Shown piece after piece: positions 33,163-41,637 of a stretch of DNA of 64,000 bases. The stretch is from Chloroflexi bacterium HGW-Chloroflexi-10 (GTDB lineage Bacteria > Chloroflexota > Anaerolineae > Anaerolineales > Anaerolineaceae), in the NCBI GenBank assembly GCA_002840755.1, contig PHBZ01000017.1:41435-105434 (forward strand), written 5' to 3'. Numbering within the stretch: the stretch's first letter is position 1; every line of letters starts with the position of its first letter. The position numbers and the translations under genes were made by a program. Below the pieces are notes generated by a model. That model was not told the DNA's origin. It made no database searches and worked only from the letters and a program-made list of their open reading frames with translations.

Positions 33163-33182
33163 AAAAAACCTTTCTTAAGAAG

Positions 33183-33221
33183 CAGACCGCAGACGAATTT
33201 CGATGGGGCGTCTGCGGTCTG
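33183..33221 (-). promoter_or_regulatory. 13-base perfect hairpin between the Met-rich lipoprotein and ccdA
   Basis: CAGACCGCAGACG at 33183-33195 pairs exactly with 33209-33221, leaving a 13-base loop. It lies in the gap between two co-oriented genes and lacks a T-run. It could be an attenuator, a stability element or an mRNA processing signal. Confidence 0.5.
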
Positions 33222-33239
33222 TAAATGTTTTATTGTTGC

Positions 33240-33977
33240 TTACATGTTCTCTGACAGGAAGGGTTCAATAAAATTCTTAAGCTCTTCAGCGCTCTTGATG
33301 CCAAATGGCATGGGATGGGCCTGCCCTTTGCGGTCTATGATCAGAATAGGTGTTGAGGACGGGTTGAGGAACTGATTTCCATAGAGAGTACTAAATTCAT
33401 TGATTACATCACCTGGAGCCACAGCATAAATCCAGTCGAAACTATTGTTTTCAATGTAGGTCTTCAAATCGGCGCTGTTTTCGTTGGGGTCAATATCCAG
33501 GCCAATTGAAACCAGGTCTTCATTCATTCCTAAGGCTTCGTGCAGGGCTTTTACCTGGGTTTGCTGCTGCTTGCAATTGGAACACCAGATGGCCATGTTT
33601 TCAACCAATACCACCTTGCCTTTAAAATCGTTAATGGTGAAGTTTTCACCGGTGCTAACATTGGTGAGGGAAACACCAAACCAGGCAGGCGTATCCATCA
33701 TTACTTCATCCGATTTCTCCATCATTTCTTCAGTGGGTTCTTCCATCATGGCCTCGGTAGGCTTTTCCATCATTTCTTCAGTGGGTTCTTCCATCATGGC
33801 CTCGGTAGGCTTTTCCATCATTTCTTCGGTGGGCTCTTCCATCATAGCCTCAGTAGGTTTCTCCATCATTTCTTCGGTGGGTTTATCCATCATTGCATTT
33901 GATGTAGGGCTGGCGGGTGAGCACGCCGAAAGGACAAAGAGTAGAGTGATCAGGGCAAACAAGCTTTTTTTAAACAT
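33240..33977 (-). CDS. thioredoxin-like (TlpA) lipoprotein with methionine-rich repeat
   Basis: About 245 residues. The start at 33977 is set by GGAGGAAACC; the longer frame to 34019 lacks a ribosome site. The lipobox is L-S-A-C with C19. Residues 29-94 are eight octapeptide repeats of the form M-M-[ED]-[KE]-P-T-E-x, with nine Met-Met pairs in all. A thioredoxin/redoxin fold follows with C132-S-N-C135 (I-W-C-S-N-C-K). The protein thus joins a flexible acidic Met-rich spacer to a disulfide reductase. It lies next to ccdA and opposite MsrPQ, which points to a methionine-oxidation sink or copper ligand. Confidence 0.88.
   Translation of the reverse strand: MFKKSLFALITLLFVLSACSPASPTSNAMMDKPTEEMMEKPTEAMMEEPTEEMMEKPTEAMMEEPTEEMMEKPTEAMMEEPTEEMMEKSDEVMMDTPAWFGVSLTNVSTGENFTINDFKGKVVLVENMAIWCSNCKQQQTQVKALHEALGMNEDLVSIGLDIDPNENSADLKTYIENNSFDWIYAVAPGDVINEFSTLYGNQFLNPSSTPILIIDRKGQAHPMPFGIKSAEELKNFIEPFLSENM
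33702..33893 (-). repeat. Met-rich octapeptide tandem repeat (24-base units, paired as 48)
   Basis: Eight in-frame units of 24 bases encode M-M-x-x-P-T-E-x. Units alternate between E-K-P-T-E-A and E-E-P-T-E-E, so the DNA repeats with a 48-base period and near-identical copies. This implies recent unequal duplication. The opposite strand has a long His/Phe-rich shadow frame with no function. Confidence 0.85.
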
Positions 33978-34117
33978 GGTTTCCTCCAATTTCTGAATTT
34001 CTACCATAGTAGCAACCAAATCTTACGAAACAAGCACAAAGATATTACACATCCATGAAGTTTATTTAAGATTTGTGTAATAAATTAATATTACAATGAG
34101 TGTTATGGGAGACTCTT

Positions 34118-34801
34118 ATGGCTACAATTGTTATTGTTGAAGATGAGCCGGATATCAGCGAAGTGGTCAGCCTGTATTTGAAGCGAGCCGGTTATAGTGT
34201 GGTCAGTTATGCCGATGGATTGACAGCCCTGAACGCACTTAATAACCAATTACCGGATTTGATCATTCTGGATGTGATGCTGCCCGGCATGGATGGCTTT
34301 ACGCTTACCCGCCAATTACGTGACCGGTCCGATGTACCGATTATTTTGCTAACATCCCGGCGTGAAGAAACCGACCGGATAGCCGGACTTGAATTGGGTG
34401 CCGACGATTATGTGGTTAAGCCTTTCAGTCCGCAGGAGTTGGTCAGCCGGGTGCGGGCTGTACTGCGCCGCACTCGTTCCATGACGGACACAGTTGCCGA
34501 AGGTATGATCAATTGTGGTAATCTTTCGATCAACCCGCAGACCCGGTTGGTTTCGCTCAATGGGCAGGAAATTTCGCTGACGGCCAAAGAGTTCGATATG
34601 CTGCATCACATGGCACTGCATCCCAGGCAGGTTTTTACTCGCGATCAAATGCTTGAAAGTGTTTGGGGGTTATCCGATTTCATTGACCCCGGCACGGTTA
34701 CCGTCCACATCCGGCGCTTGCGCGAAAAAATAGAAGAAGACCCAGCCTATCCCGTTCATCTGGTAACTGTCTGGGGAGTAGGGTACAAATTTGAACCTTA
34801 A
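34118..34801 (+). CDS. OmpR/PhoB-family response regulator
   Basis: A 227-residue regulator. The receiver (~1-115) has E-D-E-P near residue 8, phospho-acceptor D in I-I-L-D-V-M-L-P-G-M-D, and K in V-V-K-P-F. The winged-helix DNA-binding domain (~130-227) has E-F-D-M-L and V-W-G-L-S-D-F-I-D-P-G-T-V-T-V-H-I-R-R-L-R. GGGAGACTCTT sets the start at 34118. It is divergent from the Met-rich lipoprotein gene by 140 bases and forms one unit with the kinase and the MsrPQ genes. Confidence 0.95.
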   Translation: MATIVIVEDEPDISEVVSLYLKRAGYSVVSYADGLTALNALNNQLPDLIILDVMLPGMDGFTLTRQLRDRSDVPIILLTSRREETDRIAGLELGADDYVVKPFSPQELVSRVRAVLRRTRSMTDTVAEGMINCGNLSINPQTRLVSLNGQEISLTAKEFDMLHHMALHPRQVFTRDQMLESVWGLSDFIDPGTVTVHIRRLREKIEEDPAYPVHLVTVWGVGYKFEP

Positions 34802-36038
34802 ACTCATGCCAAAATCCGTCTCCCGCCCCATTCTGTTTGCCAGTGGTATCGCTGTTGTCTTACTTATTTCGCTGGGTGTTTTTTATTGGTTGATGCGCCC
34901 TCCGATGAGCGATCTGGAGCATATGGCGCAATTCCTGTCGATTACGGCTGTCATTTCGATTGTTGTCGGATATGGGGCGTACCGTCTGAGTTGGTTGGAG
35001 CGAGCTCCATCTCTGCGGTGGATTCTTCTGGGTACATATGTGCTTGCCAGTTTGTTAACCTTTCTCAATGTATGGCTCACAGCCCGTTTGATGTTTGTTA
35101 ACGAACATGACTTGCAGTTGGCCACCGTTTTATTGTTGTTTGCGGGGGGTATCGCGGTTGCCTTAGGCAACTTTTTTACCAGCGCGCTCATTGATCGGAT
35201 CCTGCGTCTTGAAGCTGCAACGCGCGCTATAGAGAATGGCAACTTAAACGCTCGGGCTGAAATACCCGGAAATGACGAGATCGCTGCATTGGCCCTTTCC
35301 TTTAATCGGATGGCGCAGCAACTGCAAACCGCAGATAAAAAACAAAAAGAACTTGAATCTTTGCGGCGCGATCTGGTGGCCTGGGCGGGGCATGACTTGC
35401 GAACACCGTTGGCTTCTATCCGCCTATTAGTGGAAGCGCTTGCTGACGGCGTCGTAACTGACCCGCAGACGATACAAAGTTACCATTTGCAGGCAAAGAA
35501 GCAGGTGGATACCCTGTCTCTGTTGGTGGATGATCTGTTTCAGATATCACAACTTGATTCGGGTGGCGTGCCGCTTCGCTCAGAACCGGCATCATTGTCT
35601 GATTTGATTTCAGACACCTTGGAAAGTTTTACCGGATTGGCGGCGCAAAAAGGGGTGGCACTGAGTGGTTCGGCCGAGCCTGGTATTGATCCGATATCCA
35701 TTGATGTTCAATGGATGGGCCGCGCACTTAATAACCTGGTCAGTAATGCCCTGCGTTACACGGCATCCGGTGGGAGTGTTACCCTGTGCGCAGAACGGAA
35801 ATTGAATGGTGTATCCGTATCCGTGTCTGATACGGGTGAGGGAATTTTACCCGCCGACTTACCCCATGTATTTGAGCGGTTTTACAGGGGAGAAAAATCG
35901 CGCAACCGAGCCAGTGGTGGGGCAGGATTGGGGTTGGCAATTGTTCAGGGAATTATCGAAGCCCATGGCGGCAGTATTTGGGTGGATAGTGAACACGGGA
36001 AAGGAACCGTTTTTACATTCATTCTGCCCCGGAATTAA
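34791..36038 (+). CDS. sensor histidine kinase
   Basis: A 415-residue kinase with four N-terminal membrane helices (~10-130). A HAMP-like segment (~130-185) is followed by the H-box A-G-H-D-L-R-T-P-L, N-box L-N-N-L-V-S-N-A-L-R-Y and G1/G2 boxes (V-S-D-T-G-E-G-I and G-A-G-L-G-L-A-I). The start may be TTG 34791, with GGGAGTAGGG ahead and overlap with the regulator stop, or ATG 34806. It has no large sensor domain outside the membrane, so its signal may be within the membrane or come from a partner such as MsrQ. Confidence 0.92.
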   Translation: MNLKLMPKSVSRPILFASGIAVVLLISLGVFYWLMRPPMSDLEHMAQFLSITAVISIVVGYGAYRLSWLERAPSLRWILLGTYVLASLLTFLNVWLTARLMFVNEHDLQLATVLLLFAGGIAVALGNFFTSALIDRILRLEAATRAIENGNLNARAEIPGNDEIAALALSFNRMAQQLQTADKKQKELESLRRDLVAWAGHDLRTPLASIRLLVEALADGVVTDPQTIQSYHLQAKKQVDTLSLLVDDLFQISQLDSGGVPLRSEPASLSDLISDTLESFTGLAAQKGVALSGSAEPGIDPISIDVQWMGRALNNLVSNALRYTASGGSVTLCAERKLNGVSVSVSDTGEGILPADLPHVFERFYRGEKSRNRASGGAGLGLAIVQGIIEAHGGSIWVDSEHGKGTVFTFILPRN

Positions 36039-36115
36039 TACAATTGTTCTCCCTCTGTAATACTTTCGTAATCTCATAAGCATACAATAAGTACATCCTG
36101 ATAGGAGGTGTGCTT

Positions 36116-36667
36116 ATGCGTTTATCAATTTTACTCATTTATCTGGCAGCGTTTATTCTGACGGGATGCAGCAATCCGGTTGCCCAGGCTCAGGAAATTG
36201 ACCAGCCGGTGCTGCCTGATCTTGGCGTTGCGCCGGAATTAACCAACGACCTGTGGCTTAATACAGCAGAACCACTGCGATTAGCCGATTTGCGCGGCAA
36301 GGTGGTGCTGATCGAAATGTGGACATTTGGATGTATTAATTGTAAGAATGTTATCCCCAATTTGAACGACTGGCACGAGAAGTATTCAACAGAGGGATTG
36401 GTTATTATTGGCAACCATTACCCTGAATTTGAGTATGAATCTGATTTAGATAATCTCAAGCAGGCGGTTGCGGATTTGAATATTCAATACGCGGTTGCTG
36501 AGGACAATGAGGGTAAGACCTGGCAGGCTTATAACAATCACTTCTGGCCAACACTGTATTTGATCGATAAGAACGGTCATCTGCGTTATACCCATATTGG
36601 TGAGGGTAAATATGATGACACTGAGGCCGCTATCCTGGTACTGCTTGATGAAGCAGCGAAAAATTAA
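36116..36667 (+). CDS. TlpA/DipZ-like thioredoxin lipoprotein
   Basis: A 183-residue lipoprotein. AGGAGG lies 7 bases before ATG 36116. The lipobox is I-L-T-G-C. The redox motif is W-T-F-G-C73-I-N-C76, the W-x-F-x-C-I-N-C form typical of DipZ C-terminal and related TlpA proteins. W-P-T-L-Y-L-I-D later is the cis-Pro loop of the thioredoxin fold. It lies between the kinase and msrP, and could pass electrons from CcdA to MsrP or to oxidised proteins outside. Confidence 0.9.
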   Translation: MRLSILLIYLAAFILTGCSNPVAQAQEIDQPVLPDLGVAPELTNDLWLNTAEPLRLADLRGKVVLIEMWTFGCINCKNVIPNLNDWHEKYSTEGLVIIGNHYPEFEYESDLDNLKQAVADLNIQYAVAEDNEGKTWQAYNNHFWPTLYLIDKNGHLRYTHIGEGKYDDTEAAILVLLDEAAKN

Positions 36668-36678
36668 GGACTATTAAC

Positions 36679-37614
36679 ATGAAAAACTTTCCTATCTCTT
36701 CTTCTGAAATTACCCCAAAACAAGTTTATCTTTCCCGGCGAGATTTTATAAAGGCCGCGGGAGTTGTGGCTGGCAGCGTAGCCCTGAGCGCATGTGGCAT
36801 AGCGCCGAATGTGGTGGATCCCGTTTCAACCGAGAATTCAGTTCAACCAACGGAAATGATTGAGAAGGTTAATACATTCGAGGAAATAACCAACTACAAC
36901 AATTATTACGAGTTCACCACATTTAAGGAAGGTGTTGCACCGTTGGCAAAAGATTTCGAGACCTCACCCTGGTCGGTCGAAATCACCGGCCTGGTAAATA
37001 ACCCGGGACAATTTGACGTGGAAGATCTGGTAAAAAAATACCAACCCGAGGAACGGATTTACCGCTTAAGATGTGTCGAAGCCTGGAGTATGGTTATCCC
37101 CTGGATGGGCTTTCCACTTGCCAAGTTATTAACGGATGTAGAACCAACATCCGATGCAAAATACGTGCGCTTTGAAACGATTTTCAAACCCAGTGAAATG
37201 CCAGGTCAGAGGCAGCCGCTTTATCCATGGCCTTACCAGGAAGGGCTGCGTCTCGATGAAGCCATGAACGACCTCACCTTACTTGCCACAGGGTTGTATG
37301 GCGGCGAACTGCCCCCTCAGAATGGCGGTGGTATCCGACTGGTAGTCCCATGGAAGTACGGCTTTAAGTCTATCAAGGCGATTATTAAGATAGAGCTAAC
37401 CGCCGAACAGCCAGAAACCTTATGGAATTTGATAGCTCCCAATGAATACGGATTTTATGCCAATGTCAACCCTGAGGTACAACACCCGCGTTGGAGCCAG
37501 CGGACTGAACGACGTATTGGAGAATTTAGCCGACAGGATACACTGATGTTTAATGGCTATGGTGATCAGGTGGCGCATCTTTATGAAGGTCTTGACCTGA
37601 GTATAAATTATTAA
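36679..37614 (+). CDS. msrP: protein-methionine-sulfoxide reductase catalytic subunit
   Basis: A 311-residue molybdopterin enzyme of the MsrP/YedY family. The N-terminus has a Tat motif S-R-R-D-F-I-K and then L-S-A-C-G, a lipobox, so it may be a Tat-exported lipoprotein rather than free periplasmic. The molybdenum ligand is C132 in Y-R-L-R-C-V-E-A-W-S-M-V-I-P-W. G-G-G-I-R-L-V-V-P-W-K-Y-G-F-K-S closes the fold. It reduces methionine sulfoxide in envelope proteins, with electrons from MsrQ, whose gene starts 8 bases downstream. Confidence 0.97.
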   Translation: MKNFPISSSEITPKQVYLSRRDFIKAAGVVAGSVALSACGIAPNVVDPVSTENSVQPTEMIEKVNTFEEITNYNNYYEFTTFKEGVAPLAKDFETSPWSVEITGLVNNPGQFDVEDLVKKYQPEERIYRLRCVEAWSMVIPWMGFPLAKLLTDVEPTSDAKYVRFETIFKPSEMPGQRQPLYPWPYQEGLRLDEAMNDLTLLATGLYGGELPPQNGGGIRLVVPWKYGFKSIKAIIKIELTAEQPETLWNLIAPNEYGFYANVNPEVQHPRWSQRTERRIGEFSRQDTLMFNGYGDQVAHLYEGLDLSINY

Positions 37615-37621
37615 GGAAAGC

Positions 37622-38305
37622 ATGAATACAAAATTGTCAACTTCATCCATCCCGATTATCAAACCCCGTAAAATGGCGAAGACTTCCTTTAACTGGTTAC
37701 GCATCCTTGTTCATGGATTTGGGCTGCTACCGCTTGCGGAACTATTTTATAAATGGATATTCAACCAGTTAACTGTCAATCCTATCCAGTTTTTTGAGCA
37801 ATTCCTTGGCCGCGCGGCTCTTCATATGCTGGTTCTCTCCCTGGCAGTGACGCCCCTGGTAACACTTACCGGCTGGAAACAGCCGATTAAGCACCGCCGA
37901 GCATTGGGATTGTACGCTTTTTTTTACTTTGCCCTGCATTTTTTAACTTTTGCAGTGGTTGATTATGGGCTGAATTGGCGTGAAATCCTTTTCTTAACAG
38001 TGGAGAAACCGTTTATCACCGTAGGTGCGCTGGCGGGATTAATTCTTCTGGCCCTCGCATTTACATCCTTTAAGTTTTGGATGAAACGACTCGGAAAGAA
38101 TTGGTCAATATTACACAAAACTGTATATCTTGCGGGTGGATTGGTTGTTTTGCATTATGCCTGGGCAATTAAAGGATCGGTTACAACTTTAAGCGGAGAT
38201 ATTGTTCGCCCATTGATTATGGGTATCCTGGTGCTATTCTTGCTGGTTCTGCGTATACCAGTGGTAAAGCGCTGGGTGATATCCATACGAAAGAGAATTT
38301 GGTGA
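37622..38305 (+). CDS. msrQ: MsrPQ heme-binding membrane subunit
   Basis: A 227-residue integral protein of the MsrQ/YedZ family with six or so helices. Histidines in helix-rich contexts (R-A-A-L-H-M-L-V-L-S-L, F-A-L-H-F-L-T-F, I-L-H-K-T-V-Y-L and V-L-H-Y-A-W) can ligate the b-type hemes. It takes electrons from flavin or quinone and reduces MsrP. The G-R-A-A-L-H and R-R-A-L-G-L-Y motifs match the family. It ends the operon. Confidence 0.95.
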   Translation: MNTKLSTSSIPIIKPRKMAKTSFNWLRILVHGFGLLPLAELFYKWIFNQLTVNPIQFFEQFLGRAALHMLVLSLAVTPLVTLTGWKQPIKHRRALGLYAFFYFALHFLTFAVVDYGLNWREILFLTVEKPFITVGALAGLILLALAFTSFKFWMKRLGKNWSILHKTVYLAGGLVVLHYAWAIKGSVTTLSGDIVRPLIMGILVLFLLVLRIPVVKRWVISIRKRIW

Positions 38306-38358
38306 CCTTGGTGGAGATTAATAAACCGGATTAAAGGTCATTTCTCCAGATTATTAAT

Positions 38359-38388
38359 AAAGTACCCTCTTATTTGAGAGGGTACTTT
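38359..38388. terminator. bidirectional terminator after msrQ
   Basis: A 12-base perfect stem (38359-38370 with 38377-38388) and 6-base loop between convergent genes, A/T-rich on both sides. Confidence 0.85.
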
Positions 38389-38408
38389 AACGATTTCATT
38401 AAAACATT

Positions 38409-39527
38409 TTATGCCACAGTCCAAAACTGCGGATCACTATGTTCTAGCGGCAGGGTGCTTTCGTATTGCGCCTGGTCACCTTCACCAAATTTGAAGGTGT
38501 GCCAGGGGTTGACGGCCGGCGACCCAAAGGTGACCTGTACACTGCGTTCATTCAGGTCGAATAGCATACTGTGCAATGTACCAAAATACTCCTTGTAATA
38601 GTGACAGGTCAATCCATGCGGATAAGGGGTGGCCAGCAGCTGCTTTATCCCGTTTGAGTCGATTTGCCCTTGCGAGGTTTCCAGATAGTGACTGGCAGTT
38701 TGGGTGCGAACGGCTGAATTCGCCATGATTTGCGGGTTGAAGGGGCGCATCGCTGAACTTGTAAAGTGATTGGTTGCCACAGCCCAACCGTTTTCCACCG
38801 GGCGTACCAGCTTGTGCCTGCCATAACCCTCTGCAATGACTGCTGCTCCGGAGGCGTCAGCGATCAGAAAAATCGGGTTACTGCAGTTGGGAATTTCCAT
38901 GAAGAGTGCCTGTGCTTCGCTAACGGTCTTACATTCTTCCAGTATGGCGCGCACCTGTGCCCAGAATTGCAGGCCGTTTTCCAATGGGGGAGTCAGCCCG
39001 GCCATGATACCCACCGGCATGCCACCGACTGAGGCGGTGACTGCCAGACCATGCTCGTTGATGCCTTCCTGGCGGCCAAAGAACATGGAAGAGAATCCGA
39101 TGTGAGCATATTTGCCGGTAATGGTTGTGGAGCACAGGCGCATATCGTCCATGCTGTCACCGAAGTCGTAATTGCGACCCATCAGAGTGTGTCCGTTGGT
39201 GGTGACCGCCGGCAGAGCGACAAGGTGGCTGCAGTGGCGAGCCTTTAAGTGAGTGGATGCGTAGTAGATCAGATCAGCGGCGGCGATCTTCAAAGTGTCA
39301 CAGAACCCGGCGATCTCTTCCTCTGCGGCGGGGTTATAACGGCGCATGAGCTGTACGGTTTCATCCAGACTGGCGCGCTGTGGAATGCCTCGCCCGGATT
39401 CAAAGAATTGTTTCCAGTCAGGGATGCCCTCGATCTGTTCAGCCTGGGCTACGCCAATTGAGTAGGCTGTTCCGCGTAATACGACATGGCGGAAGGTGGT
39501 CTTGATGCTGGTTTCGTTTTGATTCAT
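38409..39527 (-). CDS. C45 family peptidase / acyl-CoA:6-APA acyltransferase-like (Ntn hydrolase)
   Basis: A 372-residue protein from ATG 39527, which follows GGAGGACAAC; the longer frame to 39656 has no ribosome site. The autoprocessing nucleophile is C99 in A-R-H-C-S-H-L. G-R-N-Y-D-F and N-E-H-G-L-A-V-T-A-S are conserved in the AAT/C45 family. These enzymes self-cleave before the Cys and hydrolyse or transfer amide-bound acyl groups (linear amides). The substrate is unknown. The AraC regulator gene just upstream has the same direction. Confidence 0.85.
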   Translation of the reverse strand: MNQNETSIKTTFRHVVLRGTAYSIGVAQAEQIEGIPDWKQFFESGRGIPQRASLDETVQLMRRYNPAAEEEIAGFCDTLKIAAADLIYYASTHLKARHCSHLVALPAVTTNGHTLMGRNYDFGDSMDDMRLCSTTITGKYAHIGFSSMFFGRQEGINEHGLAVTASVGGMPVGIMAGLTPPLENGLQFWAQVRAILEECKTVSEAQALFMEIPNCSNPIFLIADASGAAVIAEGYGRHKLVRPVENGWAVATNHFTSSAMRPFNPQIMANSAVRTQTASHYLETSQGQIDSNGIKQLLATPYPHGLTCHYYKEYFGTLHSMLFDLNERSVQVTFGSPAVNPWHTFKFGEGDQAQYESTLPLEHSDPQFWTVA

Positions 39528-39631
39528 GTTGTCCTCCAAAAGGTTGTTTGATAACCCAATCTTACGCTGGCAGGCGGAGGACGTCTTGCCAGTTCTTTCT
39601 CCCCACTTTGCAATTCTTGCGAAAGTTGCTG

Positions 39632-40501
39632 TCACAAGGACAGCACGGGTACACACACTTCCATGAGGAACTTTCCCTGGGAATTGTTTTCAGGAGTTTC
39701 ATAGTAGATTTCATAAGCAGGAAAACTGGCCGGCTGTAAGCCGCTATCCGGCAGCCATTCACTGTAGAAGTAACGGTAGATTAATTGAATGTGTTCGGGT
39801 GGCACCAGCGCACGGCAAACGACACAGCGGGCTGCGGGAATATCCAGTACCCCAACCAGGTTATCCGCGCCAACCGTTTGCGGAACACTGAGGCAGGCAT
39901 AATAACGGCATTTTTCCGGCGGGGTGATCAGCGGGTCATCAAAGGAGATGCCCACCATGTGCGTTTCGTTGGTCATGAATTCTCGCGCGCAAGCCCAACG
40001 GTAGAGTTTTTCCCATGCGCGGCAGATATCCTCCAGCGCATAGCCCCGCATATCGGCAATGGTCGCCAGATGCAACCCCGGCATGGCCGCCATGCGAATT
40101 TCTGGCGGGGTGAAAGACGCCGGCATGCCCTGTACGGAAAGCGGCGGAATGATCTCCAATCCGCGTCTGGCATACGCACCAGCGGAGATACCGAAGTGGC
40201 GTTTGAAGGAACGGGCGAAAGTGGAGGACGATGAAAAACCACAGGCAAAGGCGATCTCGGTGACCGAGCGAGTGGATTTGAGCAGCAGGTTGGCGGCCTT
40301 TTCCAGCCGCAGCCGGTTGACCAGATCTTGAGGCGTCTCGCCCATTACTGCGGTGAAGATACGGTGGAAATGGTAGGGGGAGAAATGGCTCAGCCCGGCG
40401 ATGCTTTCCAGGTTGAGCGGCTCTTCCAGGTGAGTGGTAATAAAGGTGACCACCTGCTCAATGCGGGCACGATATTCTTCACGGGAATGAGTTTCGCTCA
40501 T
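39632..40501 (-). CDS. AraC family regulator with GyrI-like effector domain
   Basis: A 289-residue regulator. Residues ~10-110 form the double HTH of the AraC family (L-N-L-E-S-I-A-G-L-S-H-F-S-P-Y-H-F-H-R-I-F and I-A-F-A-C-G-F-S-S-S-S-T-F-A-R-S-F-K). The C-terminal ~130-289 matches the GyrI-like (SOUL/AraC effector-binding) domain. It probably senses a small hydrophobic or cationic ligand. The ribosome site before 40501 is weak. It could regulate the C45 peptidase and itself. Confidence 0.93.
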   Translation of the reverse strand: MSETHSREEYRARIEQVVTFITTHLEEPLNLESIAGLSHFSPYHFHRIFTAVMGETPQDLVNRLRLEKAANLLLKSTRSVTEIAFACGFSSSSTFARSFKRHFGISAGAYARRGLEIIPPLSVQGMPASFTPPEIRMAAMPGLHLATIADMRGYALEDICRAWEKLYRWACAREFMTNETHMVGISFDDPLITPPEKCRYYACLSVPQTVGADNLVGVLDIPAARCVVCRALVPPEHIQLIYRYFYSEWLPDSGLQPASFPAYEIYYETPENNSQGKFLMEVCVPVLSL

Positions 40502-40554
40502 GGGTTGATTGTATCAGAACCGGGAGATTCAACGGAAAGATTTACGATAACGTA

Positions 40555-40827
40555 TCACATTGCATTTTGAGCAACCTGAATGACAATGCCGCCAAAGCGG
40601 GCTTCCTGTGCGCTGCACTTTACACCGCGGATGAAACATTCAGTAAGTGGGTAAGGCTCGTGGGTATCGGCATATTCCCCCCTGAACCCGCCCGAAAAAT
40701 CGATGTTGTAGAAACAAACAGGCCGATCGTTGAGGGAAACAGCCTGTGCAGCACAGGTATGGCAAACAGCCTGTGGGTAACGTGGATTTTCAGGAATTTC
40801 ACTAGAGCAAATGGGGCATAATTGCAT
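40555..40827 (-). CDS. small zinc-ribbon-like protein
   Basis: A 90-residue protein. It opens L-C-P-I-C-S-S-E-I-P-E-N-P-R-Y-P and continues V-C-H-T-C, giving the C-x2-C-n-C-x2-C set of a zinc ribbon. The rest (F-Y-N-I-D-F-S-G-G-F and A-R-F-G-G-I-V-I-Q) is conserved-looking. An ACCGGAAGTGCCGT precedes the ATG. I recall similar small proteins in many bacteria but no named function. It stands 53 bases upstream of the AraC gene, in the same direction. Confidence 0.7.
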   Translation of the reverse strand: MQLCPICSSEIPENPRYPQAVCHTCAAQAVSLNDRPVCFYNIDFSGGFRGEYADTHEPYPLTECFIRGVKCSAQEARFGGIVIQVAQNAM

Positions 40828-40979
40828 ACGGCACTTCCGGTAGGGGCGCTTGACAAAATGAACACCGCAAACTCACCTTATGTGTATTTGATAATGCACA
40901 TAACTCTCCCTGAGCAAGTCATGCCTACAAGAGATGAGTTTGAAACAATACAGGTTTCCGGAAAGGATACCCAACTGTT

Positions 40980-41471
40980 TTATCCCTCAATCGACAATGG
41001 TGGACCAAGCAGTTCCATTCCATGGGCTCGCCAGAGTTCGGGATCCTGCGGTGGCATTGCATTGGCTTTTGTTACTTCGCGGAAGAATGCTTCCATTTTG
41101 CCGGCGGGCATAAAGGCGATTAAGATTCTACCGCGTGCGTTACCGGTATACGCCCAGACATGGGGCACCTTGCGCGGCGCAAGCAGGGAATCGCCAGGTT
41201 GAAGCCTGAACTTTTCTTGCCCAACTTCAAAGAGGAAATCGCCTTCAACAGCCTGGAACCACTCATCCTGGTCGTAGTGCATATGGCGTGCCGGCCCGCC
41301 TGGCGCGTGAAAGGTATTTTCGATAATAAGCAGGCCGCCGCTGTCTTGTGGGACGACTTTGAAGTCGATCTGGCTGATGCCGAGCCCGCGATGCTCACCA
41401 AATCGATCTTCACCCGCCTTGACAAACAGTACTGGAGGTGCAACAGCGAGGGGTTGTAGAGATTCATTCAT
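40980..41471 (-). CDS. cupin domain protein
   Basis: A 163-residue single-cupin protein. Motif 1 is G-G-P-A-R-H-M-H-Y-D-Q-D-E-W-F, with two His and a Glu as metal ligands. Motif 2 lies around P-G-D-S-L-L-A-P-R-K-V-P-H-V-W-A-Y, with the fourth ligand His. GGAGAAAAAAG precedes the ATG. Metal-dependent sugar or dioxygenase function is possible but not assigned. Confidence 0.85.
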   Translation of the reverse strand: MNESLQPLAVAPPVLFVKAGEDRFGEHRGLGISQIDFKVVPQDSGGLLIIENTFHAPGGPARHMHYDQDEWFQAVEGDFLFEVGQEKFRLQPGDSLLAPRKVPHVWAYTGNARGRILIAFMPAGKMEAFFREVTKANAMPPQDPELWRAHGMELLGPPLSIEG

Positions 41472-41637
41472 CTTTTTTCTCCTGCACTAATTTTATAGCA
41501 ATATTTGTGATAAAAATAATCTTATAAAATCAGAATAAAATGATTATATCCAGGATTGTGTTGTTTACAATTTTTTTAGAAAGGGTTGCACATCGAACGA
41601 TAGTTTGGCACAATTTCCTAAATGGTATTGCGTGCGG

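Noticed and set aside
33702..33893. CRISPR-like repeats
   Set aside because: The 48-base period has no unique spacers, and it is inside a coding frame.
33540..33902. Antisense His/Phe-rich ORF opposite the Met repeats
   Set aside because: It is the mirror of the repeat on the other strand, with no ribosome site or real family.
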